NCBI GenBank assembly: GCA_965369635.1
Contig: CBDURC010000063.1
Location: 1 to 13,942 of the forward strand
DNA length: 13,942 nucleotides
Direction: 5' to 3'
DNA from: UBA3071 sp965369635
GTDB lineage: Bacteria; Chloroflexota; Anaerolineae; UBA3071
Part shown: piece after piece, positions 1-6,018 of the stretch
How positions within the stretch are numbered: position 1 is the stretch's first letter
How the letters are laid out: the number at the start of each line of letters is the position of its first letter
Translations under genes and position numbers: made by a program
The notes under the pieces: model-generated
The model's database searches: none
Told to the model about the DNA's origin: nothing
The model's input: only the letters and a program-made list of their open reading frames with translations

Positions 1-1401
1 GCTGCGGTTGTAGTAATCCCATACATCGATCTGCCCAGGCGCGTTGAGCAACACACAGTCATCCGCCGCTGCTACGGCGGCCACGTACTGCGCCATGCTG
101 CGGTAGTCGTCGCGAGCACAGTCGGGGTCCAGGTAGTAGCTGTGCAAAGCGTGCGTTGTGGGGATGAGGAGCAAGATGCAGGATGCAAGGGGCAAGATGC
201 GGGATGCGAGATGCGAGATGCGAGAAACGATTTGCGATTTGCGATTTGCGATCTGCAGATTGGCCACCCCTCGTGCGAGCAGCAGGCAGAAGGGCGGGCT
301 GGCCACAAGCAGAAACTTGAGATAGGCTTCCTTGAACAGCCCCAGAGTCAGCATCATCAGCACCGGCAGCACCAGCCAGGTCACGGGAATGAGCCAGACG
401 AGCCAGCGCGGCAATGCCACTGATCTGCTGATCTGCGATTCGCTGATCTGTGATTTGCCGATTTGCTGATTTGCCGATTTGCCCCACCACAGCCCCAGTG
501 CAAGCAACACGCCGAACGGTATCAGCCATAGTCCACTGACCCTCGTCGCGCAGCCCGGGCCTAGGGCCAGCAGCCGCAGCGTGCCCAGCAGCGCCTCACC
601 CCAGCCGAAGGGCGCAGCCACGCCCGGCCAGCTCGTCAGCCGCTGCACGGCGATGGGCAGCCAGGGCAGGAACAGCAGGGCAGCAGCCCCTTGCAGCGCG
701 GCCCAGCGTGCCAGCCGTTTCCAGGGGCGTGCCCGGCGACAGGAAGCGAACCACCAGGCCAGGTAGAGTGTGTTGACCACCAGCAGCAGGATGGGGAAGG
801 AGTAGTGGGTATACAAGCCGGCAGTAGCGAAGAGAGGAATCAGTAGATTGGTAGATTGGTAGATTGGTAGGTTGGTAGATTGGTAGATCGGTAGACTGGC
901 AGATTGGTGGATTGGTCGATTGGGGTGGCGGTTACCAATACCCCTGATCTCCGCTTGGACAAGGCGGATAAGGCCATACATCACCCCTGCTCCACACACC
1001 GCCAGCAGCGTATACATGCGCGCTTCCTGGGAGTAGTACACCTGGAAGGGGTTGACGGCGGCGAGGGAGGCGGCCAGCAGCCCAGTCGCCTGGCCGTGCA
1101 GCCGCCGGCCGATGAGGTAGGTCAGCCAGACCAGCGCCAACCCCAACGCGGCGGAGAGGGAGCGCAGCGCAATCTCGCTCGTGCCCAAGAGGCCCGTCCA
1201 GCCGTGCAGCAGCCAGTAGTATAGGGGCGGGTGGATGTCGTGAGCGGAATCGTGAGCGATCTGCGCCAGCGAGCGACCGGCCAGCGCGGCGCTGTTCCCC
1301 TCATCGGCCCAGAGGCTTTGGCCATCGAGGTGATAGGCTCGCAAGCTCAGGGCCAGCAAGAGAATGATGATCAAGAGGACGCGACCAAGGCGATCAGACA
1401 T
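1..1401 (-). CDS. GT39/PMT-type membrane glycosyltransferase, partial (C-terminus outside window)
   Basis: Seen: reading the minus strand from ATG at 1401, all 467 codons to the window edge are open, so the stop lies beyond base 1. A short basic N-terminus is followed by a transmembrane helix (about residues 7-22). Next comes a loop with LWADEGNSA (D33, E34) and IHPPLYYW (residues 56-63), then many hydrophobic segments. The last visible part is soluble, with LLNAPGQ. Known: the acidic pair after the first helix and the HPPLYY stretch are typical of GT39/ArnT-like enzymes, which use polyprenyl-phosphate sugars on the outer membrane face. Inference: it transfers a sugar to an exported protein or glycan; the substrate is unknown. 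The gene lies 34 bp after the upstream hydrolase stop, probably in one transcript with it. No clear Shine-Dalgarno is seen. Odd: three 7-8 bp tandem repeat arrays are read in frame (about residues 160-187, 308-328 and 382-409), mostly between hydrophobic segments. Confidence 0.88.
   Translation of the reverse strand, partial: MSDRLGRVLLIIILLLALSLRAYHLDGQSLWADEGNSAALAGRSLAQIAHDSAHDIHPPLYYWLLHGWTGLLGTSEIALRSLSAALGLALVWLTYLIGRRLHGQATGLLAASLAAVNPFQVYYSQEARMYTLLAVCGAGVMYGLIRLVQAEIRGIGNRHPNRPIHQSASLPIYQSTNLPIYQSTNLLIPLFATAGLYTHYSFPILLLVVNTLYLAWWFASCRRARPWKRLARWAALQGAAALLFLPWLPIAVQRLTSWPGVAAPFGWGEALLGTLRLLALGPGCATRVSGLWLIPFGVLLALGLWWGKSANQQIGKSQISESQISRSVALPRWLVWLIPVTWLVLPVLMMLTLGLFKEAYLKFLLVASPPFCLLLARGVANLQIANRKSQIVSRISHLASRILPLASCILLLIPTTHALHSYYLDPDCARDDYRSMAQYVAAVAAADDCVLLNAPGQIDVWDYYNRS
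175..258. repeat. Tandem 7-bp repeat, 12 units, inside the glycosyltransferase gene
   Basis: Twelve consecutive 7-bp units fill this stretch without gaps. On the plus strand they run gatgcag, gatgcaa, ggggcaa, gatgcgg, three gatgcga, gaaacga, three tttgcga, and tctgcag. The array is therefore composite, with a GATGCGA block and a TTTGCGA block sharing the GCGA end. The total of 84 bp equals 28 codons, so the glycosyltransferase frame is kept. In protein it reads as Gln/Asn/Ser/Arg-rich peptide with a period near 7 residues (for example QIANRKSQI). Confidence 0.93.
420..481. repeat. Tandem 7-8 bp repeat, 8 units, inside the glycosyltransferase gene
   Basis: Eight units in a row with core CTGATTTG: ctgatctg, ctgatctg, cgattcg, ctgatctg, tgatttg, ccgatttg, ctgatttg, ccgatttg. 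Six units are 8 bp and two are 7 bp, giving 62 bp. On the minus strand they code for a polar Lys/Ser/Gln/Ile peptide (about residues 308-328) between two hydrophobic segments. The GATTTGC/GATCTGC core is shared with the array at 175-258. Confidence 0.9.
843..922. repeat. Tandem 8-bp repeat, 10 units, inside the glycosyltransferase gene
   Basis: Ten exact-length 8-bp units with consensus GTAGATTG. Four match exactly and the other six each differ at one base. Because 8 is not a multiple of 3, the peptide has an 8-residue period (LPIYQSTN repeated). The array covers about residues 160-187 of the glycosyltransferase, just before a hydrophobic helix starting with the IPLFATAG stretch. Confidence 0.95.
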
Positions 1402-1435
1402 CGGAGTGCAGAGTTCAGTCAAACGAGATAGACTA

Positions 1436-2683
1436 CTACTGGCTGTGAATGTACGCTTTCATCGCCTCGTAGACGGGCAGTGGCTGGAAGTCGGGTGTGA
1501 CCATACGGAAGTACGCTTCCGGCTGGCGGTTGCGTTCCCACGTGTCGTCGGCGCGCTTGAAGTACCAGAAGTTGATCACCCCCATCCAGGGCCACTCCTT
1601 CTGCGCCCGCTGATAGGCCAGAATCGCGTAACGGGCCTGTTGCTCCAGCGTGACGCGGCCGTAGCGCGGCTCCACGTCCTCGGGGGCCGCGTTCCAATTC
1701 ATCTCGCTGATCCAGATGGGTTTGTGGGCGTCGCCGTTCTGCACCATGATGTCTCTGATGAAACGGGGGCGGGAGTAGTTCACCACCCGCGGCTGCATGC
1801 GGCGGTCGGTGGGACCGGACCACAGGCCGTAGCCCTGCATGGCCAGGATGTCGAAGTAGCTGGCCGCGCCAGCGTCGTACATCCGCTGCAGGAAAATGAG
1901 GTCGTTGAAATCACGCGGCCCCAGGTCGATGTTCGCTGCCAGCGCTCCGCAGATGATGACCACGTCCGGGTCGGTGGCCCTGGCCCGCGTGCTGCCAACC
2001 TTCAGCAGTTCCACGTACTCTTCGGGGTTCACCGGCTGCTCGCCCCATTCGGGATAGATGTTGGGCTCGTTCCAGATCTGGTAGAACCTGATCCGCCCGC
2101 GGTAGCGGCTGACCACGGCATGCACGAAGTCGCCGAAATCGCCGATGTCGTCCGGTGGTGCGTAGGTGCCGATACCATTCCCCTCAGCGCGCGACCAGGC
2201 GGGCGGGTTGCTCAACCGGACGATGAGTTCCAGGTCATACTGCTCGGCCAGGGCGACGATGTGGTCGTACTTCTCCCACGCGGAGCGAACCGGCTCGTGG
2301 CGGCGGTCGGCGAAATCTCCCTTGCCGTGGATCTCGATATCTTCCCAGGGGAACTCCTGCCGCAGCCAGTGGAAGCCTGCCTCGGCGATCATGCGCACTT
2401 GCTGCTCTCGCTTGGCGGGCTCCACCTCTTGCTCCAGGAAAACGTTCATGCCTAAGGGGTTGACGTCGGCGAAGGCTGTGAGCACGTCGTCGGCAGTATC
2501 CACCCGGGGGCGCAGCAGCCCCGCCGCCAGATCGCTCAGTCCCTTGAGCTGCGGGAACATCTCCTCTTCCCCCGTCCAGGCGAAGAGGGAGGCGGAGATG
2601 TTCTCCCGCCAGGCAAAAGCGGCCAGCCCGCTCAGGATGAGCAGGCCGGCGAGAAAGACGGCGACAGTCTGTTTGGTTCGCAT
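1436..2683 (-). CDS. Membrane-anchored glycoside hydrolase, (beta/alpha)8 clan-A-like
   Basis: The 415-residue protein begins with a short basic N-terminus and a hydrophobic segment (about residues 7-24) that acts as a signal peptide or anchor. The rest resembles the catalytic barrel of GH5/GH39/GH42-type enzymes. Seen: WNEPN at 204-208 gives the likely acid/base E206, and WISEMNW at 324-330 gives the likely nucleophile E327, about 120 residues apart as expected for retaining clan-A enzymes. LIVRLSNPPAW (153-163) fits a barrel strand. Known: such enzymes cleave beta-glycosidic bonds in polysaccharides. Inference: it acts outside the membrane, possibly on the cell's own exopolysaccharide, since a glycosyltransferase gene follows and an SH3b protein gene precedes it. 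The start at 2683 has only a weak GAGAG in front; coupling with the upstream gene, 73 bp away, is possible. The exact family and substrate cannot be read from sequence alone. Confidence 0.87.
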   Translation of the reverse strand: MRTKQTVAVFLAGLLILSGLAAFAWRENISASLFAWTGEEEMFPQLKGLSDLAAGLLRPRVDTADDVLTAFADVNPLGMNVFLEQEVEPAKREQQVRMIAEAGFHWLRQEFPWEDIEIHGKGDFADRRHEPVRSAWEKYDHIVALAEQYDLELIVRLSNPPAWSRAEGNGIGTYAPPDDIGDFGDFVHAVVSRYRGRIRFYQIWNEPNIYPEWGEQPVNPEEYVELLKVGSTRARATDPDVVIICGALAANIDLGPRDFNDLIFLQRMYDAGAASYFDILAMQGYGLWSGPTDRRMQPRVVNYSRPRFIRDIMVQNGDAHKPIWISEMNWNAAPEDVEPRYGRVTLEQQARYAILAYQRAQKEWPWMGVINFWYFKRADDTWERNRQPEAYFRMVTPDFQPLPVYEAMKAYIHSQ

Positions 2684-2756
2684 CTCTCAACACACACAAG
2701 TCACAGTCGTAATGCCGCTGCACGTCACGCTGTTGTTGACAGTGTTGCACCGGGAA

Positions 2757-3746
2757 TCAGTTAGTGTCAAAATCTACGACTGCCTTCTGGCACTTCCCCG
2801 GACCGGCGGTGCCGTCAGTGTGTACGCGCGGCGACATCTCCGAGATGCGCTTGCCATTGTCATCCACAATCCAGACGTACCAGTCGCCTTCGCGAGCGCT
2901 GCCGGCTTGCAGAATATGGGAGTAGAAACCGGGATTCCAGCCCGGGTAGCCCGTGTGAGGCCCAGAAATCACTGGAATGCCTACCACCGGCCCGTCCGGT
3001 GCGTACGAAAAGACCACCTGGGCTCCGTTGAACGGCTTGTGGTTCTGGTAGACGGTGCCCTCGAGGGCAGTGATACCCGCGTTGGTCTCGCACCTTTGTA
3101 GAAGGGCTTTGTTGTATACGTACAGTGGCTTGGGCGTCGGCGTGGGTGCGGCTGGCGTTGGCGTCGCTGCGGGTCGAGGCGTCGCTGTCGGGGGCGGCGG
3201 CGGCGGGATGTTAGCCGCCACCTTCACGATGCGCGCGTCTCCCTCCACCTGTACCAGCCGTCCGACGATCCACGCTTGCTGGTTGCTGACACAGCACACC
3301 TGCCACCAGTCGCCGGCCTGGTTCTTGCCCACGATCTCCAGGCGGGTGCCCTTGGTCACTTGACCAGCCAGCGGATAGGCAGTGCCGGGTCCCTTGCGCA
3401 CATTCACCTTGTCTCCTTGCACGACGGCCACCGGTTTCGGCTTGGGCGTTGGTGTGGGTGGGAGTGGCGTGGGCGTTGGCGGCGCCTCCGGCGTAGGTGT
3501 AGGCGGAACCGGTGTAGGGGTCGGCGGGACTGCCGGCGTTGGCGTTGCTGGCAGTGGCGTGGCGGTTGGTAGCACTTCCGGCGTCGGTGTGTTTACCGGC
3601 GTCGCGGTGAAGGTCGGTCTCGGCGTGCGGGTAGGGGCGGGCACTGGCGTGGGAGCGCGGGCGATCAGCTCCGTGAGTGCACAGGCCAGGCTGCTGGCCA
3701 GAACCAGGCTGGCAATGGCCAGTAGCAGCAAACTCCGTTTTGACAT
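2757..3746 (-). CDS. Exported SH3b-domain protein with Pro-Thr linkers
   Basis: A 329-residue protein. Layout: signal peptide (1-24, ending SLACALTE); a Pro/Thr-rich linker (about 32-105); a bacterial SH3 domain (about 107-168, with VNVRKGPGTAYP and a WWQV strand); a second Pro-rich linker (181-207); and a C-terminal domain (207-329) of no known function. The C-terminal domain has two cysteines (C219, C319) that could form a disulfide. C22 may be lipidated, but S19-L20-A21 is a poor lipobox; cleavage at ACA by signal peptidase I is the alternative. Start: ATG at 3746 has GGAGG 10 nt upstream and opens on a signal peptide, so longer upstream readings are rejected. Known: SH3b domains bind peptidoglycan or other cell-wall polymers. 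Inference: a surface protein that binds the envelope and works with the hydrolase and glycosyltransferase encoded after it. Confidence 0.85.
   Translation of the reverse strand: MSKRSLLLLAIASLVLASSLACALTELIARAPTPVPAPTRTPRPTFTATPVNTPTPEVLPTATPLPATPTPAVPPTPTPVPPTPTPEAPPTPTPLPPTPTPKPKPVAVVQGDKVNVRKGPGTAYPLAGQVTKGTRLEIVGKNQAGDWWQVCCVSNQQAWIVGRLVQVEGDARIVKVAANIPPPPPPTATPRPAATPTPAAPTPTPKPLYVYNKALLQRCETNAGITALEGTVYQNHKPFNGAQVVFSYAPDGPVVGIPVISGPHTGYPGWNPGFYSHILQAGSAREGDWYVWIVDDNGKRISEMSPRVHTDGTAGPGKCQKAVVDFDTN
3126..3206 (-). repeat. Pro-rich linker coding sequence (second linker)
   Basis: Low-complexity coding DNA for a run of six prolines followed by repeated (A)TPTP units, separating the SH3b domain from the C-terminal domain. 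It is probably a flexible extracellular spacer. Confidence 0.7.
3432..3653 (-). repeat. Pro-Thr linker coding repeat of the SH3b protein
   Basis: Degenerate repeats coding for PTPTP, PPTPTP and related units over about 74 residues. They lie between the signal peptide and the SH3b domain. Linkers of this kind are frequent in Chloroflexota exported proteins and may be O-glycosylated. Confidence 0.8.
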
Positions 3747-3756
3747 GAACTCGTTT

Positions 3757-3761
3757 CCTCC
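3757..3761 (-). promoter_or_regulatory. Shine-Dalgarno GGAGG fixing the SH3b protein start
   Basis: On the minus strand GGAGG stands 10 nt before ATG 3746. It supports this start over the in-frame ATG 44 codons upstream, because only the shorter reading puts the signal peptide at the N-terminus. Confidence 0.7.
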
Positions 3762-3866
3762 GAAGTGATTTGACATAAGCATCCTGCCATCTTTCAGCAC
3801 CCCACGGGCCGGTAGTACAACTCCCGGCCATCGTGGTGGGGAGCGGATGGGTAGGTACTGGTGGCT

Positions 3867-3894
3867 ATTGTAGCACAAACCTCCCGGCGGACAA
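3867..3894 (-). promoter_or_regulatory. Sigma-70-like extended -10 promoter for the SH3b-hydrolase-glycosyltransferase unit
   Basis: On the minus strand a TTGTCC -35 (3889-3894), a 16-bp spacer and a TACAAT -10 (3867-3872) occur. TGC directly before the -10 makes an extended -10 box. Transcription would start near 3860, giving a 5' leader of about 115 nt before ATG 3746. It lies in the only gap between the loader gene and the SH3b gene. Confidence 0.6.
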
Positions 3895-3914
3895 AAAAGC
3901 AGAGAAGGTTGATC

Positions 3915-5300
3915 TCACCTGCTCCGTCGGCGGCGCTTGGCTTTGATCTGGCCTCGGTAGCTGGGGGCCAGGATGGCGAACGCAGTACAGCGGGTGATGT
4001 CCAGCATGCGGCTGGCCAGGCGCGGGTTGAGTTCCTCAATGGGCTTGGACGTGGTGATGACGGTGGGCAGGCGTGCGGTGTAGCGGTGGTTGAGGAGCTG
4101 GAACAGTTTCTCCGTGGCCCAGGGCGTAGCGCTTTCTGTGCCCAGGTCGTCGAGGATGAGCAGGGGAGACCTGCGCACCGCGGCGAACCGCCGGTCGAAG
4201 GAAACCTGGCTCTGCGGGCTGAAGGTCGCCCGCAGGTGATCCAGAAGGTCGGGAGCAACGATAAGCATGGGCGTGGGATGCCCCAACTCGATGGATCTAT
4301 TAGCAATGGCGGCGGCCAGATGGGTCTTGCCACAGCCATACGTGCCCGTGAAGACCAGCCATCCCTGTGGATGCGCGGCGAAGTTCTGGGCCAGTGCCAC
4401 TGCGTGTTTCAGGTTCTCTCGCTCTCCGGCCGGCAGTTCGTTCGTGCGCAGGTCGAAGCTCCGGAAGGTCTGGTCTTCGTGCAGGGGCAAAGTACTTAGG
4501 TCCGACACCGTTTGGTCCGTTCCCGCCAGACGGAAGTCTGGGGCCAGAATCGGCCGCACCGTCACCAGCGATGGATCCCGCAGGCGCGACTGCAGTCGCA
4601 GGTCCACGTCCTCTAGACGATAATTGCTGGTGATGACCGTCGGCAACCGGGAATCATAGCGGTGGTTGAGGATCTGGTACAGCTTCTCCTGGGCCCAGGG
4701 TGTGCTGCTCTGCGCTCCCAGATCATCGAGGATGAGCAGGGGAGCATCGCGCAGGGCCTGAAATCGCTCATCGAACGTGGTGGGGCTGTCCGGTGCGAAC
4801 GCAGAGCGGAGGTAGTCGAGCAGATCAGGCACGATGACAAAGAGGGCCGGTTCTCCCTGAGCGATGCGCTCATGGGCTATGGCTGTGGCCAAGTGGGTCT
4901 TGCCGCAGCCGAAGCCACCCAGGAACACCAGCCATCCCTGAGGATCGGCGGCGAAGGCCCGCGCCAGATCATAGGCGTGACGCAGGGTGCCTCGCCCGGC
5001 CTCTGCCCGTCCCTTGCCTTCTGGCAGGAAGGTGTCGAAGGTCATGTGGGTCAGGTGACGCAGGTTGGTTGCGCCCACCAGGTTGGTGGTGCGTCGTTTC
5101 TCTTGCTTGGCCTGCGTGCATCGGCAGGGGACGGCGCGGCCGAAGTTGGGATGGTCGGACGGGACTTGGTAGGTGATGAAGCCCATCCCCCGGCAAAGAG
5201 GGCAAAGGCCATCGTCACTTGAACTCCGATCTCCAGGGCTTGAGCCTGGGGCTCCTCGTTTCGAGCCTGCTTGGGCCTCAGTGTTCGATGTACTCGCCAT
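3915..5300 (-). CDS. DnaC/DnaI-like helicase loader with two tandem AAA+ modules
   Basis: A 461-residue protein, nearly double the usual single-module DnaC/IstB-type loader. Seen: an N-terminal CPLC...CRC cluster (C33, C36, C59, C61), likely zinc-binding. Module 1 has TFDTF (88-92), Walker A GGFGCGKT (128-135), Walker B LLILDDLG (188-195), sensor-I TSN (N226) and SR (R239). Module 2 has TFRSF (278-282), Walker A GTYGCGKT (319-326), Walker B LLILDDLG (380-387), TTS at the sensor-I site (S418) and SR (R431). The tail is Lys/Arg-rich. Known: DnaC/DnaI loaders are AAA+ ATPases that deliver the DnaB-type helicase to DNA. Context: last gene of a unit with dnaB and a DnaD-domain gene, which supports helicase loading over a transposition (IstB) role. 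Start: ATG 5300 has AGAGG 5 nt upstream and overlaps the DnaD gene by 23 bp; a reading from 5429 would lie deep in that gene. Confidence 0.88.
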   Translation of the reverse strand: MASTSNTEAQAGSKRGAPGSSPGDRSSSDDGLCPLCRGMGFITYQVPSDHPNFGRAVPCRCTQAKQEKRRTTNLVGATNLRHLTHMTFDTFLPEGKGRAEAGRGTLRHAYDLARAFAADPQGWLVFLGGFGCGKTHLATAIAHERIAQGEPALFVIVPDLLDYLRSAFAPDSPTTFDERFQALRDAPLLILDDLGAQSSTPWAQEKLYQILNHRYDSRLPTVITSNYRLEDVDLRLQSRLRDPSLVTVRPILAPDFRLAGTDQTVSDLSTLPLHEDQTFRSFDLRTNELPAGERENLKHAVALAQNFAAHPQGWLVFTGTYGCGKTHLAAAIANRSIELGHPTPMLIVAPDLLDHLRATFSPQSQVSFDRRFAAVRRSPLLILDDLGTESATPWATEKLFQLLNHRYTARLPTVITTSKPIEELNPRLASRMLDITRCTAFAILAPSYRGQIKAKRRRRSR

Positions 5301-5991
5301 ATTTGCCTCTGATGTAGCGATACCGATCCTCTCGATCGCCCGGTCGAGGTGTTCTAGCATCCTTTCCCTCGCTACTCCAACGTTCCAGGATAGCCCGAAT
5401 GTAGCGCCACCGCCGCACGTTCTGCTCAACGGCGATGCGGAGTGCCTCTTCGATCCAATCGGCAGTGTAGCTTTGCTCCGCCTCTCGCAGTTTCTCGGCG
5501 ATGAGAGGTGTCAGCGGGCCGATGTTTTGCTCGTAGAGAACGAAGATGTTGGGACGATCGAGCCGCAGACGGACCCGTTCTTGTTTGCTCAGCTCGGGCA
5601 GGTCGGACCAGTCGCCCTGGCGAAGCCGTCCCACGATTCCGCGCCCCCGCTCGCTGTTCAGGAAGTACCATTGTTGTGGCTGTCCGTCTCGCTCAACGGT
5701 GATGTGCAGCAGGGTACCGCGGGCCACAGCTCGCTCCAGACCGTACCGCAGCGCAGCCGCGCCGGAGCGCTCGGTGGTTTCCAATCCTTCCAGCAGCAAG
5801 TCGTCAGCCAGCAGCTCTTCTCGGCGGATGCCCTTGAAGACACCGTTCTTGTGACCCAGCAGCCAGAAGCAGAACAGTGTCACTTTCAGCTCCGCTAGGT
5901 CGTCAATGGCTGGCAGCAACTCACTGAAGAAAATGTTGGGAATAGAGATCAAGCGCAACTTGGTTGCGGGGAACCCAGCAAATCCTTTCAC
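5278..5991 (-). CDS. DnaD-domain primosome protein
   Basis: A 237-residue protein. The C-terminal part (about 147-207) has the DnaD-domain pattern: NIFVLYEQNIGPLTPLIAE, then a tryptophan helix (W179), then YIRAILERW (197-205). A short tail with YIRGKYGEYIEH follows. The N-terminal part (about 15-125) is probably winged-helix-like, as in DnaD and DnaB-type primosome proteins, but this is inferred from position and secondary-structure feel. Known: DnaD-family proteins bind and remodel origin DNA and help recruit the helicase and its loader. Start: GTG at 5991 with AAGGA 6 nt upstream; the nearby ATG is in another frame. It lies 27 bp after dnaB and overlaps the loader gene by 23 bp, so these three were probably made together. 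DnaD is better known in Firmicutes; here it fits a Chloroflexota helicase-loading set. Confidence 0.83.
   Translation of the reverse strand: MKGFAGFPATKLRLISIPNIFFSELLPAIDDLAELKVTLFCFWLLGHKNGVFKGIRREELLADDLLLEGLETTERSGAAALRYGLERAVARGTLLHITVERDGQPQQWYFLNSERGRGIVGRLRQGDWSDLPELSKQERVRLRLDRPNIFVLYEQNIGPLTPLIAEKLREAEQSYTADWIEEALRIAVEQNVRRWRYIRAILERWSSEGKDARTPRPGDREDRYRYIRGKYGEYIEH
5306..5310 (-). promoter_or_regulatory. Shine-Dalgarno AGAGG fixing the loader start
   Basis: AGAGG on the minus strand is 5 nt before ATG 5300, inside the 3' end of the DnaD gene. It chooses this start over the far upstream in-frame codons and suggests translational coupling with the DnaD gene. Confidence 0.6.
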
Positions 5992-6018
5992 AGTTCATCC
6001 TTGTTGTAGCTTGCTGGC

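Noticed and set aside
175..922. Possible CRISPR array because of clustered repeats
   Set aside because: Units are 7-8 bp and directly abut, with no spacers; they lie inside a coding frame.
1364..2455. Long plus-strand open frame (363 residues)
   Set aside because: It lies antisense to the hydrolase gene with its WNEPN and WISEMNW motifs; the translated product has no recognisable domain. A GC-rich shadow.
2736..2741. Isolated TTGACA on the plus strand between the SH3b and hydrolase genes
   Set aside because: No -10 box at 16-18 bp and no plus-strand gene downstream.
3893..3916. Terminator after the loader gene (minus-strand GAGA/TCTC stem followed by six T)
   Set aside because: The stem is only 4 bp and overlaps the stop codon; the T-run is more simply part of the promoter region for the SH3b gene.
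5173..5898. Plus-strand open frame opposite the DnaD gene
   Set aside because: Shadow of the DnaD-domain gene and loader start; no ribosome site or domain.
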